The notes under the pieces were generated by a model. The model did not search any database. It was given only the letters and a program-made list of their open reading frames with translations, and was not told where the DNA came from. From Sternotherus odoratus (lineage: Eukaryota; Chordata; Testudines; Kinosternidae): a stretch of DNA of 64,000 bases. Shown one piece after another: positions 53,850 through 64,000 of the stretch. The position numbers were made by a program, and so were the translations under genes. Where the stretch lies: assembly GCA_032164245.1 (NCBI GenBank), contig JAVMKO010000001.1, positions 169,499,434-169,563,433 on the forward strand. The letters are read 5' to 3'. Each line of letters opens with the position of its first letter. Position 1 is the stretch's first letter.

Positions 53850-55300
53850 TATACTAGCACAAATACCCAGCGTTGCTCGGGTCCGTGGGAGGGGGGAGAG
53901 AGCTGAGTGAGTGCGGGGGCCATTGGAGGGGGGAGGAGGGGAGAGAGCTGAGCGAGTGCGGGGGCCGTTGGAGGGGAGGAGGGGGGTGAGATTTAAAAAA
54001 TTTTAGATTCTTACCTGGGGGGGGGGGGGAGAGCTGAGTGAGTGGGGGGTCCGTTGGGGGGAGAGAGCTGAGCCAGTGCGGGGTCCGTTGGAGGGGGGGA
54101 GGGGGGAGAGAGCTGAGCGAGTGCGGGGGTCATTGGAGCGGGGGAGGGGGCAGAGAGCTGAGCGAGTGCGCAGTCCGTTGGAGGGGGGTATTATTACATC
54201 ATAACTATGTCACAGAGAACAGCAGGTGTTAACCTGCTGCCCAGCTGATGTTAATGGGCTTTAAAGAATTTCACCCCTAGGGGGACTCAGAGGTGAGGTT
54301 TGAAAATTTTTCGATTCTTACCCTGATTAGGACCCTAAAGCCTATAACTGTACCAAATTTCAAGTCTCTAGCTCAAACGGTGTGGAAGAAGTAAGGGAAC
54401 GTACATACACGCATACATACACGCACACATACACCATTTGACTTTATATATATATACTAGCAGAAATACCCGGCGTTGCTCAGGTCCGTCGGAGGTGGGG
54501 AGGGGGCAGAGAGCTGAGCGAGTGCGGGGTCCGTTGGAGGGGGGAGGGGGCAGAGAGCAAACCTGACACCCCCACCTCATCCTCCCGACCAAACCCGACA
54601 CCCCCACCTCACTTACCCCTCAACCAACCCCGACTCACGTCACCCCCCTACCAACACCCCCTGACCAACACCCACACCTCACCCCCCCGTAGAGCAAACC
54701 TGACACACCCACCTCACTTTTCCCCCCAACCAAACCCGACACCCCTACCTACCACCACAAACAAACCCAACACCCACACCTCATCCCTCACCCACCCCGA
54801 CACCTTCCCACCCCCGCCCCCCAGACCAAACCCAACACCCCCGGCTCACTCACCCCCCGACCAAACCCGACACCTCCACCTCACCCCCCGACCAAACCCA
54901 ACACCCCTACCTCACTTACCCTCCGACCAAACCCAACTCGGGTCCGTCGGAGGTGGGGAGGGGGCAGAGCGCTGAGCGAGTGCGGGGTCCGTTGGAGGGG
55001 GGAGGGGGCAGAGAGCTGAGCGAATGCAGGGTCCGTTGGAAGGAGTATTATGACATCATAACTATGTCACAGAGAACAGCAGCTGCCCAGCTGATGTGAT
55101 TGGCCTTTAAATAATTTCACCCCTGGGGGGCGTCAGAGGTGAGATTTGAAAAATTTTCAACTCTTACCCTGATTAGGACCCTCAGACCTATAACTGTACC
55201 AAATTTCAAGTCTCTAGCTCAAACGGTGTGGAAGGAGTAAGTGCACGTACATACACGCATACATACACGCATACAGCATTTGACTTTTTTATATAGATAG
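53850..55300 (+). mobile_element. Minisatellite-bearing repeat element, two tandem units
   Basis: Unit 1 (about 53850-54450) and unit 2 (about 54455-55300) each start ACTAGCA.AAATACCC.GCGT and pass through a minisatellite. They then share TACCAAATTTCAAGTCTCTA and ACGCATACATACACGCA and end in a TATATA or TAGA tail. In unit 1 the array is GAGCTGAG(C/T)GAGTGCGGG-type. Unit 2 carries that array on both sides of a C-rich block (54557-54935) of CCGACCAAACCCGACACC repeats. An inverted copy lies at 41125-41878. Confidence 0.72.
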
Positions 55301-56491
55301 ATAGATAGATACATGTGTGTGTACATATATAGATAAGGAGCCCATGTATGAGGTAGTTTAAAAGGGAAGATAGGCAGTGTATAATAAAAGCTGCACACCC
55401 ATCAAAGTATCCAGTCTCCTGCTCTATCAGGGTGGATTATTAATAGCATTTCACTTCACTATATATAGTGCAGTGCATCTATTTTAAATGTCATTGTCTG
55501 TATTTCTCATAGCTGTGAGCTGTTGCTTCTAAAACTCAAGGAGAAATTGATTGCCAGATTGATTGATTGCATAACGTCCACATGTAGTGAGGTGTTTTTA
55601 AAGCCAGGGATAACAGGATATTTTAATTGTATGGATCTGGGATTTTGACCCATAACGACCACTCTGGCGTGAAGGGTACTGCATGTCTGCTGAATTATTT
55701 CCCCTCCTGTTTCTATGGAGCTCTCCAAGGTAAAGGAGATATTAAATAGCACACCAAATGAGGTGACACTAATGTGGTAATGAATATCAGTTCCATTTGG
55801 TTGGGGGGAAGCACATATCTGTATTATTTTTTCTGAGTGAAGGGTTATTCTGCAGCCATGTCGAATAATTTCCCAGAAAAACAGAATGTACTGCAAGATT
55901 TTCCAGAAGATTATTCTTCATACATTTTACTGCACATGAAACAATCCGGAGGCATTTCCTTTTCACAGGAGTGTCTGCAGCATGTAAAACACCTTTTTTT
56001 TTTAAAAAAAATTGATAACAGTGCCTCTTGTATTCCAGATGGCACTTTACAGAGTGATGAGCTAGGATACTTGGGGCCAAATTCAGAGTAACTGTTGAAG
56101 TGAATGGGATTGCCCTGCTTACATCAAGTCTATTTGGCCCTATCAGTGCTGTCTGTATATATGCAAAAATGGCAGCATTTGTATATTTATCTTATATATT
56201 CATTCCCAGCCTTGAATAATAGAGCCTGTTTTTTCTGAGAGAGGAATGTTGGGGAGGTCACTGAAGGCTTATATATTCTTCCACAGCTTCCCAAACTTTG
56301 TCTACATGGACCATTGGTGGTCTACAGTATGTTTGCTCATGGTGAGGCGAGAGCTTGTTGATTGGACAATGCAAACTTTCCCAAGTGCTAAATCACCTTA
56401 CAATGCAGCTATATGTATGTATTGCTCATTTATATTATTTTTTGCTGCAAGCAAGTCTATTTTTGCGATTGTGAATTAGAAATGGAGTGGT
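55301..56491. other. Intronic sequence, no gene recognised
   Basis: Begins with (GATA)n near 55296-55312. The open frames at 55507-55896 and 55787-56091 overlap on both strands and show no recognised domain. Confidence 0.5.
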
Positions 56492-58740
56492 TCATAGAAT
56501 CATAGAATATTAGGGTTGGAAGGGACCTCTGGAGGTCCTCTAGTCCAACCCCCTGCTTAAAGCAGGACCAATCCCCAACTAAATCATTCCAGCCAGGGCT
56601 TTGTCAAGCCTGACCTTAAAAACCTCTAAGGAAGGGGATTCTACCACCTCCCTAGGTAACCCATTCCAATGCTTGACCACCCTCCTAGTGAAAAAGTTTT
56701 TCCTAATATCCAGTCTAAACCTTCCCAACTGCAACTTGAGACCATTACTCTTTGTTCTGTCATCTGCTACCACTGAGAACAGTCTAGATCCATCCTCTTT
56801 AGATCCCCTTTCAGGTAGTTGAAAGCAGCTATCAAATCTCCCCTCAGTCTTCTCTTCTGTGGACTAAACAATTCCAGTTCTCTCAGCTTCTCCTCATAAG
56901 TAATGCGCTCCAGGCCCCTAATCATTTTTGTTGCCCCTCTCTGGACTCTTTCCAATTTTTCCACATCCTTCTTGTAGTGTGGGCCCCAAAATTGGACACA
57001 GTACTCTAGATGAGGCCTCACCAATGTCGAATAGAGCGGAACAATCCCGTCCCTCGATCTGCTGGCAATGCCCCTACTTATACAGCCCAAAATGCCATTA
57101 GCCTTCTTGGCAACAAGGGCACACTGTTGACTCATATCCAGCTTCTCATCCACTGTAATCCCTAGGTCCTTTTCTGCAGAACTGCTGCCTAGCCATTCGA
57201 TCCCTAGTCTGTAGCAGTGCATGGGATTCTTCCGTCCTAAGTGCAGGACTCTGCACTTGTCCTTGTTGAACCTCATCAAATTTCTTTTGGCCCAGTCCTC
57301 TAATTTGTCTAGGTCCTTCTGTATCCTATCCCTACCCTCCAGTGTATCTACCACTCCTCCCAGTTTAGTGTCGTCTGCAAACTTGCTGAAGGTGCAGTCC
57401 ACACCATCCTCCAGATCATTGATAAAGATATTGAATAAAACCGGCCCCAGGACCAACCCTTGGGGCACTCTGTTCGATACCGGCTGCCAACTAGACATGG
57501 AGCCATTGATCACTACCCGTTGAGCCCGATGATCCAGCCAGCTTTCTATCCACGTTATGGTCCATTCATCCAGTCCATACTTCTTTAACTTGCTGGCAAG
57601 AATATTGTGGGAGACCGTATCAAACGCTTTGCTAAAGTCAAGGAACAACACATCCACTGCTTTCCCCTCATCCACAGAGCCAGTTATCTCATCGTAGAAG
57701 GCAATCAGGTTAGTCAGGCATGATTTGCCCTGGGTGAATCCATGCTGACTGTTCCTGATCACTTTCCTCTCCTCTAAGTGCTTGAGGATTGATTTCATGA
57801 GAACCTGCTCCATGATTTTTCCAGGCACTGAGGTGACGCTGACTGGCCTGTAGTTCCCTGGATCCTCCTCCTTCCCTTTTTAAAAGATGGGCACTACATT
57901 AGCCTTTTTCCAGTCATCCCGGACCTCCCCCGATCGCCATGATTTTTCAAAGATAATGGCCAATGGCTCTGCAATTACATCAGCCAACTCCTTTAGCACC
58001 CTCAGATGCAGCGCGTCCGGCCCCATGGACTTGTGCTCGTCCAGCTTTTCTAAATAGTCCTGAACCACTTCCTTTCCCACAGACAGCTGGTCACCTCCTC
58101 CTCATGCTGTGCTGTCCAGTGCAATAGTCTGGGAGCTGACCTTGTTCGTGAAGACAGAGGCAAAAAAGCATTGAGTACATTTGCTTTTTTCACATCCTCT
58201 GTTACTAAGTTGCCTCCCTCATTCAGTAAGGGGCCCATACTTTCCTTGAGTTTTTTCTTGTTGCTAACATACCTAAGGAAACCGTTCTTGTTACCCTTAA
58301 CATCCCTTGCTAGCTGCAACTCCAAGTGTGATTTTGCCTTCCTGATTTCACTCCTGCATGCCTGAGCAATATTTTTATATTCCTCCCTGGTCATTTGCCC
58401 AATCTTCCACTTCTTGTAAGCTTCTTTTTTGCATTTAAGATCAGCAAGGATTTCACTGTTCAACCAAGCTGTTTGCCTGCCATATTTACTATTCTTTCTA
58501 CATATCGGAATGGCTTGTTCCTGCAACCTCAATAAGGATTCTTTAAAATACAGCCAACTCTCCTGGACTCCTTTCCCTTTCATGTTCATCTCCCAGGGGA
58601 TCCTGCCCATGAGTTCCCTGAGGGAGTCAGAGTCTGCTTTTCTGAAGTCCAGGGTCCGTTTTCTGCTGCTCTCCTTTTTTCCAGTTTGTCTGACTGTCCT
58701 CTGTCTAATAAGCTGCGGACCACACTTTGGACAAGTTTGA
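56492..58740 (-). mobile_element. 5'-truncated CR1 LINE, antisense to PDXK
   Basis: The 3' end on the minus strand is the ATTCTATGATTCTATG tail (56492-56508), which is the CR1 hallmark. The 3' UTR (56509-56770) contains GGAGGTCCCTTCCAACCC-type sequence. The reverse transcriptase region follows. Coding similarity extends to about 58680, within the linker before RT; the endonuclease domain is missing, so the copy was 5'-truncated on insertion. Confidence 0.92.
56767..58680 (-). pseudogene. CR1 reverse transcriptase, broken
   Basis: This is the ORF2 product of a CR1 LINE. A long open block (57828 to 56767, 353 codons) carries [10 protein letters not shown] (residues 61-70), VPQG (121-124) and the catalytic FADD (150-153), followed by the CR1 thumb and C-terminal region to the end. 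Upstream, an in-frame TAA at about 57885-57887 replaces a codon in the conserved [17 protein letters not shown] stretch. Upstream again, the frame shifts near 58080-58150; the linker block (GRIPWE ... VQESWLYFKESL) continues in another frame to about 58680. It cannot make an intact protein. Confidence 0.9.
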
Positions 58741-59329
58741 GAACCTCTGCCTTGCTCTTTGCAAACAGTAACCTGTGATTAGAGCTGGTTACAAATTCTT
58801 GAATGAAAAATATTTTAATAAAAAATTGACCTTTTTAAAAAACCAAACATTTCACAAAATGTTGGGATTTTTTTTTTGAAATTTTCAAAAATGCTCAGAA
58901 GTTTTTCTTTTTCCAACAAAACACGAATTTTTTTGAGTTTTCCTCAGTCCTCCCTTTTCAGTGGCACAAGGTGGTAGATGGGGAGAAGGAAGAAGAAAAA
59001 TCATATTTTCAAAGCTAAAACGTTCCAGTCAAAAATTTGAAAAATTTTCTAAACTAGATTTTGGAAACTACTTCAAATGTTTTGTGACTGTGGCTTTTGT
59101 CTGTGGGTTGTTTTTTCTTTTGTCAGCTTTGCATGGGATCCTCAATTCCCATTTAGAAAAACAAAAGAAATGGTCAGAAGAGAGACATTTAGTCTTCCTA
59201 AATAAAGAACCCTTATTTCACCATTGGGTTCTCACTCTACTCCTGGCTGAGCTTGGAATTCAGCCTTTTACCTTCCAGGGCCATAAGTGAGGCAGCTACC
59301 CCCAAAGAAGGAAGTTGGATGGTTCTAGG
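58741..59329. other. Intronic sequence, possible old repeat
   Basis: A stretch rich in GAAAATTTTC-like words (58790-59060) resembles an old palindromic turtle repeat, but limits cannot be set. The preceding CAAGTTTGAGAACCTCTG at about 58732-58749 looks like a single hAT end. No gene recognised. Confidence 0.4.
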
Positions 59330-60010
59330 TTATCCAGTGTAGTGGTGCGTTGCTATCTTTAGCAGTAACCTGCTGTGACTCTTCCTGGAGTTCCCAGGGT
59401 TGTGAGGCACTTCACTACCACCAGCCTTTAACATGAAGAAGCCTTGTCTGTGTCTGCTGGGGGTTATCTCCCCATCTCCATTGGCCATGTCCAACACAAG
59501 CACTACCTTCCAGGCCTGTGCAGGCCTCACACTCTCTCCAGGTTAGCTATAGGCACACTCCAACCCCTCAGCCTTCTGAGTGCACCCCTGGAGCGGTCAA
59601 GCCCTGTCTCACTGAACACTTGCAGTATTTGCAGATTTGCTGCTCCCAAAGAAGCAGTACACTGTCACTTACCAGTTTCACTTCAGATCACTGCTCTGCT
59701 TCACGCATAGCACTTAGATATGATTATAGTGGAATCAAGTAAAAGTTTATTTAATAAACTATAGAGATTCAAGAAGTAGCAAGTCCAAGTACTAGAAACA
59801 CATGGTTACAAGTAAAATAAGATCATAACTTGTATTCTGAAGCCTAAAGTATCTAATGAAGCAAATGAAGTTTAGCTCACTGAAAGTCTTTGCAGCATTT
59901 TCCAATCAGGTTGGCTGTGATCCTCCTTTCATAAGGCAGGACACAATGATAGTTCCTCTCCTTGATGAAAGATCCAGGCTATATCTCAGTTCTACCCCTA
60001 CGATCTGTGT
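59330..60010 (-). repeat. Dispersed repeat of unknown class, copy B
   Basis: This segment shares the block order AAGTTTATTTAATAAAC, ATGGTTACAAGTAAAATA, TGTATTCTGAAGCCTAAAGT with 31230-32280. It may be an antisense retroelement fragment. A related-looking segment begins near 61620. Confidence 0.4.
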
Positions 60011-60199
60011 CTTTACTTGTAAACACGATCCTCCCTTCTGTGGTTTTTGTTTTTGTTTTCCTCTGCATCTTTTATTTCTCGTGATTGCACAATCTCTCCA
60101 TGAGCACTAAGCTCAATAATGCAAATAGTCCTCCATTGTGAAGCGGACAATACGCTATACACACATGAGCAGACAACGATAAGCATTTCTTCCCTCATA

Positions 60200-60600
60200 G
60201 CTGACAGATGCATGTTTATCACAAAGGATAAAATTCTGTCATGGAGGTCAAGGATTCTGTGACTTTCTGGGAACTTCATGACTCTTTCTTGGGCAGGCTG
60301 GAGCAGCTGTGAGCCCGGGGGCTGCCGGAGCAACTGGCCGGCGACCAGTCCCGGAGCCGCTGGAGCAACGGCTGGGATTGGGTCAGCCCCCCTGGTCCTG
60401 GAGCAGCAGCGGTCAGCCCCCGCCACAGGAGCAGTGGTGGGGCTGGAGCAGGGGCTCCCCACACCTCTCCCCCACCTCCTCCCATATATTTTTAGTAAAA
60501 GTCAGGGACAGGTCACGGGCTTCCATGAATTTTTGTTTATTGCCTGCAACCTATCCATGACTTTTACTAAAAATACCCATAACTGAATCTTAACCATATT
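60200..60600. repeat. GC-rich repeat between AT-rich inverted blocks
   Basis: A GGAGCAGC-rich core (60290-60480) is followed by a hairpin: TTTTAGTAAAAGTCAGGGAC (60489-60508) pairs with CCATGACTTTTACTAAAAA at about 60556-60574. The unit looks like a MITE of unknown type. Open frames on both strands in the core are compositional. Confidence 0.45.
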
Positions 60601-62390
60601 TATCACCTTCTGGTGCCTATTTTAACTCTCAGACCTTAATATAATTTTCAGCACAGATACATAATTTCTTAAACATTATCTATATGTACATTTTGAAATG
60701 ATGGTGATGACCAGTGGGCAGTTGACTCTTGGTAGAAAGGATCTTGCATGCTACTCTTTTTGGTAAACTTAATGTGCATATTCTTGAGCTAGAAATCCCT
60801 GTTAAAACTCTGTGCCTTGCTCTGCCAGTTGGCACAAAGAGCTTCCTGGATCACACCTGCTATTAAATCAAAGAGTGAAATGAAGTCAATTTGGGGGCAG
60901 GCGGAATCTGACTGTCACATGGATCCCTTGTTGTGACATGGAGAGAGCAAGTGTTCTGTTTGGTGTGTGAACCTAAATTGTTTTTGCTTCTGTGAAAGGT
61001 TGCTTCCAGATCTTGTCACAGTTACCTTACTTTCACAAGAGGCACCTTATGGGAGAAATTAGTCCCAGTTCTGTGGAATGTTTGAGATATTTGTGTCAAT
61101 AATTTACTAATGCACTGTCTCTGAGAAGGTGAATGGTTGTTAGCATAATCTACAGAGATCAGCCTGCAATAGGTCTGTAAGAGTCTGTTACCCCAGCCCT
61201 GTGCTCTTGAGTACAAAAGCGGGGACTCTTTACTAGCCAAACCACTCAACCAAGCTGTTTCCCAGCCAAATTAAGTTCTACACCCCTAGACCAGTGGGGT
61301 TCTGGGGGTTCCATGGCTGCCACCATCCGGGTGTACTTCCAAAACCTTGGAGGGGCCCCCGGACTTCCCCTTTACCCTAACTTTGTCCCCCTGCCTGGGA
61401 GCCAAAGTCAGACACCTGAAGGCTGCTTCCCTTCCCCCTTCCCGGCTGAAGGCAGAGGCAGACTTCCCCTAACCCTGTCTCCGTCCCCGAGAGCCAGAGC
61501 CAGACACCTGGGGGCTATTCACCTCCCCCCCCTCTTCTAGTTGAAGAGTCAGGCACCGTTCCTCAGCTGATAACCTGAGCTGATCTGTTTACCTACTCCC
61601 TTCCCTTCTCCCTTCCCAGACTGGAAACAGAGAAAACCTTAAGGGAATAAAACCAAACGCTTTATAACTAACAAGATTTAATAAAGAAAAAGATTAAAAC
61701 AGAGATACAGTAAACTTCACAATCTGGGGTTCTCTACCTCCCTTCTAAAACGGAAAGAGACACCCAAATGGCACAGGCTTATAAATAATTAAAGATTATA
61801 TTTACAGTACAGCTAATCAGGAATATAAAAAGGAAGCAGAGCCATCTTTATAGCTAAAGAGGCTCTAGAAAAGTTATCAAGCTACATTGGCAAGCCCAAG
61901 CTGAAACAGAACTCTAAACTCCTCCCTCCCTCATGGCAGGGAGATCTTATGTCACTCCATGCCAGATAACATAGCCCCACCCAGGCTAGGCACACTCCAC
62001 ACTTATGACAAGGTCTTCATTAGAAATCCACTTGTGCCCTCTGGATCCCAGTGTCGCCTTGCAGAAGTAAACTCGATTTCATGGATGTGGAAACTGCACC
62101 CATTTTTCTCTGCTTCTAAGAAAGAAGCACTTCTATGAATACAAGTAAACTCTGAAATGGACTCAAGTTTTTAGGTGAGATTTCTAAGCCAAAAACTGGG
62201 GGAGACCATTTTGCTAAAGAGCAACTCTCCCTTGTCATGCTAGTAGTGTGAGAGCCCAGTGAGATGAAATGAAGTCAGTTTCCAACTTGCTTTAGTATTA
62301 ATCAGCTGAAGAAAACTTAAGATGCGAATTATTAAAAATAAGTTAAACCTGTATCCAAACAGGCGAGAGACGGGGGCTATGTGATGTCTG
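60601..62390. other. Intronic sequence with possible repeat at 61280-61990
   Basis: 60601-61270 looks unique. From 61280 a C-rich block (GGGGCCCCCGGACTTCCCC) is followed by AACAAGATTTAATAAAGAAA near 61669, reminiscent of the dispersed repeat copies at 31230 and 59330. No gene recognised. Confidence 0.4.
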
Positions 62391-62394
62391 TACT

Positions 62395-62665
62395 GCAGTC
62401 AGGGTGTAGTCAGGGTGTATGATTGCATCCTATGTAAATGTACACAAGCTAGTTCGCATACTGGAGCTGTGAAGCTATGGTACATGTCATAGCTGAATAA
62501 TTACCTGCATGTCATTGTGAGCCATCCATGCAAGTAATTATTCAGGGTTCCAGGGAGACCTGGGCAGCCAGCACTGCCAAAACTTCACTGCTCCCATCTC
62601 CAAGCTAGTTGGATTAAAGCTTGGGTATGTTCAAACCTGTAATTGCAGTGTAGACACATCCGGGT
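62395..62665. mobile_element. Turtle-type MITE (approximate limits)
   Basis: Blocks CTGCAGTCAGGGTGTAGTC, AGCTAGTTCGCATACTGGAG, GCTTGGGTATGTTCAAACC and GCAGTGTAGACACATCC follow the order of a common turtle MITE. AATAATTACCTGCATG near 62496 is answered by CATGCAAGTAATTATT near 62529, a short internal hairpin. Confidence 0.5.
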
Positions 62666-63075
62666 TTACATTTTCTTCTGTTAGGTTAGGATGTTGGCAG
62701 TCTCACAAATAACACGGATTTTCAACAAGAAGGCTCCCTCCAGCACAAGTCTCAGAAATGCTAACAAAATTGAAAACTTTATATTTCCCTCTCTCCTTTG
62801 CTGCATCCTGAACAATGTTGTTTATACTGTGAACTTTTCAATTGGTGTTTTGAACAAAAGGTGTGTGTGTGTGTGTGTGATAGATTTTTTGATTTCTGAG
62901 CATTTAGACCAGGTATTGGGCAATTCCTATTCAAGACTTCATTACTAAGACTTGTTTTCGTTTAGAGGGTTAATTGGGTGAGTTAGCAACTGTTGATCTT
63001 GACTTAGTTCTATAGCTGCTTATCCCTAAATAAAATATTAAGATGGTTTCAGTTCAAAACACTTTGTTTCTCCAG

Positions 63076-63180
63076 GAATGGGCAGACATGACCGGCATTC
63101 CTTGCTGCATAGAGACAAGTCTGATGTGAACAAACCGTCGCTCTCTGAAATTAACTCAAAAATTCTTTTTCTGCCTAAAG
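63076..63180 (+). other. PDXK: Possible alternative 5' extension of PDXK exon 4
   Basis: A strong acceptor (TTTGTTTCTCCAG) ends at 63075. Splicing exon 3 to 63076 would keep the frame and insert exactly 35 codons before exon 4. The 105 bp are open in that frame. The ordinary PDXK protein family has no insertion between YDYVLT and GYTR, so the downstream acceptor at 63180 is taken as the main one. Whether the upstream site is used is unknown. Confidence 0.4.
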
Positions 63181-63264
63181 GTTACACAAGGGATCCATCA
63201 TTCCTTGCAATGGTGGTTGATATCGTTCAGGAGTTGAAGCAACAGAACTCTGACCTGGTGTACG
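63181..63264 (+). CDS. PDXK: Pyridoxal kinase, coding exon 4
   Basis: This 84-bp exon completes the Gly codon begun in exon 3, then encodes [20 protein letters not shown] followed by QNSDLVY and the first base of a Val codon. It matches vertebrate PDXK closely. The acceptor is CTTTTTCTGCCTAAAG and the donor is TACG/gtaagg. The next block in the family (VCDPVLGDKW, the ATP/phosphate side) should begin in exon 5, which is outside the window. Confidence 0.94.
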
Positions 63265-64000
63265 GTAAGGACTTGATGGCTTTTACCCTTTCCGGTCTCA
63301 TTATTTTATCTGCACATGTTGAAATCACTTCAGGTGAAGTCAGGTGCTCTGGTATGATTCTGAATTTCTCAACAATGCCCTATTTTGATCTTGCTGAGAC
63401 TCCATTGGAATGTCAGTTTAGTGTTGCTAAAGTGATTTATTTTTTTTCTTTCTACTTTTGTGCCTTCTGGTACTTTTCTTGCATCATGCTAGCAGCCAGC
63501 CAAAGAAAGATATGCCTTAAGGAGTGATCCTCTCTATCGATCAGAGTCCCGTGAAATCTTATCTAGTTGCTGCTGTTTGTTGCTTAGCAATGAGGGCCTA
63601 AGATGTACTGATAATACTGAAAACTGAAGTTTTCTCTTGATCCTCAGATACATTGGCCTGTGAAGGTATCAGTCACATCCTGGCCTTTTTATTTCTGAAA
63701 GGCTAGTTCAGACTCCAGGACCATTTAGTTCTGGACCTGTCTCTGAGATTACACATGAGGGCTGACAGGTGACAGTAATATTCAGCAGCCCATAGCTGGC
63801 CAGGCTTAAACCAGCAATCAAGGGACGAAAGTCTGCATTTCCCATGACCAGTCCCTCAAGTTATCCAGTTTCTTGATCATTGTAGGTACTTCGAATGGCC
63901 ACGGTCAAACCCTGCAGACTCTTTTCAGGCAGAACTCCCATTGAAATTGCGCAGTCAAGTCAGTGGGAGCTTTCCATGAATAGGGACTGCAAATGATGGC
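63265..64000 (+). other. PDXK: Start of PDXK intron 4
   Basis: Begins gtaagg. The reading frame of exon 4 stays open by chance to 63527, but no PDXK sequence follows. No other feature recognised. Confidence 0.85.

Larger units (their letters stand above)
52439..63180 (+). other. PDXK: PDXK intron 3 (about 10.7 kb)
   Basis: Bounded by gtgagt at 52439 and CTGCCTAAAG ending at 63180. It holds the elements listed within it. A second acceptor 105 bp upstream of exon 4 is described separately. Confidence 0.85.

Noticed and set aside
63265..63527. Continuation of the exon 4 open frame past its donor
   Set aside because: A consensus gtaagg donor ends the exon exactly where PDXK homology stops; the following residues do not resemble PDXK.

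Overview
This is vertebrate nuclear DNA, almost certainly from a cryptodiran turtle. The main evidence is a tRNA-headed SINE with the turtle/tortoise-type body and 3' tail (35270-35466), turtle-style CR1 LINEs, a DIRS retrotransposon, and many short hAT and PIF/Harbinger MITEs.

The window holds the 5' part of one gene, pyridoxal kinase (PDXK), on the + strand. Four coding exons are visible: 1445-1540, 38231-38285, 52334-52438 and 63181-63264. They join in frame through consensus GT/AG sites and give the first 113 codons plus one base of a normal PDXK. The remaining exons lie beyond the right edge. A CpG island covers exon 1. A G-rich tandem repeat of about 125 bp lies directly upstream of it. 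No second host gene was recognised.

Intron 1 (1541-38230) carries the most striking element: a structurally complete DIRS-type tyrosine-recombinase retrotransposon at 18486-24534. Its three long, mutually overlapping ORFs (zinc-knuckle Gag, RT/RNase H, tyrosine recombinase) are undisrupted. Its inverted terminal repeats and its internal complementary region are intact, which is the full expected DIRS architecture. The intron also holds a LINE remnant invaded by a hAT element and by a palindromic SINE-like unit with a 15-bp target duplication, a nested pair of hAT elements, MIR-like and turtle SINEs, and a mariner-like element of about 1 kb.

Intron 2 (38286-52333) holds a hAT derivative that keeps the C-terminal tail of its transposase, a solo-LTR-like sequence, a PIF/Harbinger derivative with a Myb/SANT remnant, a MITE with a large GC-rich palindrome, and a minisatellite-bearing element. 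Intron 3 (52439-63180) holds two hAT MITEs, an inverted tandem copy of the same minisatellite element, and a 5'-truncated antisense CR1 with a broken reverse transcriptase. The two minisatellite copies flank exon 3 in opposite orientation.

The gene works alone here. PDXK phosphorylates vitamin B6 vitamers in the cytosol, and the rest of the window is intronic transposon load. The most notable observations are the intact DIRS element with 1.8 kb open in two frames, an in-frame alternative acceptor adding 35 codons before exon 4, and an in-frame upstream ATG that would add a 72-residue Arg-rich leader to PDXK.
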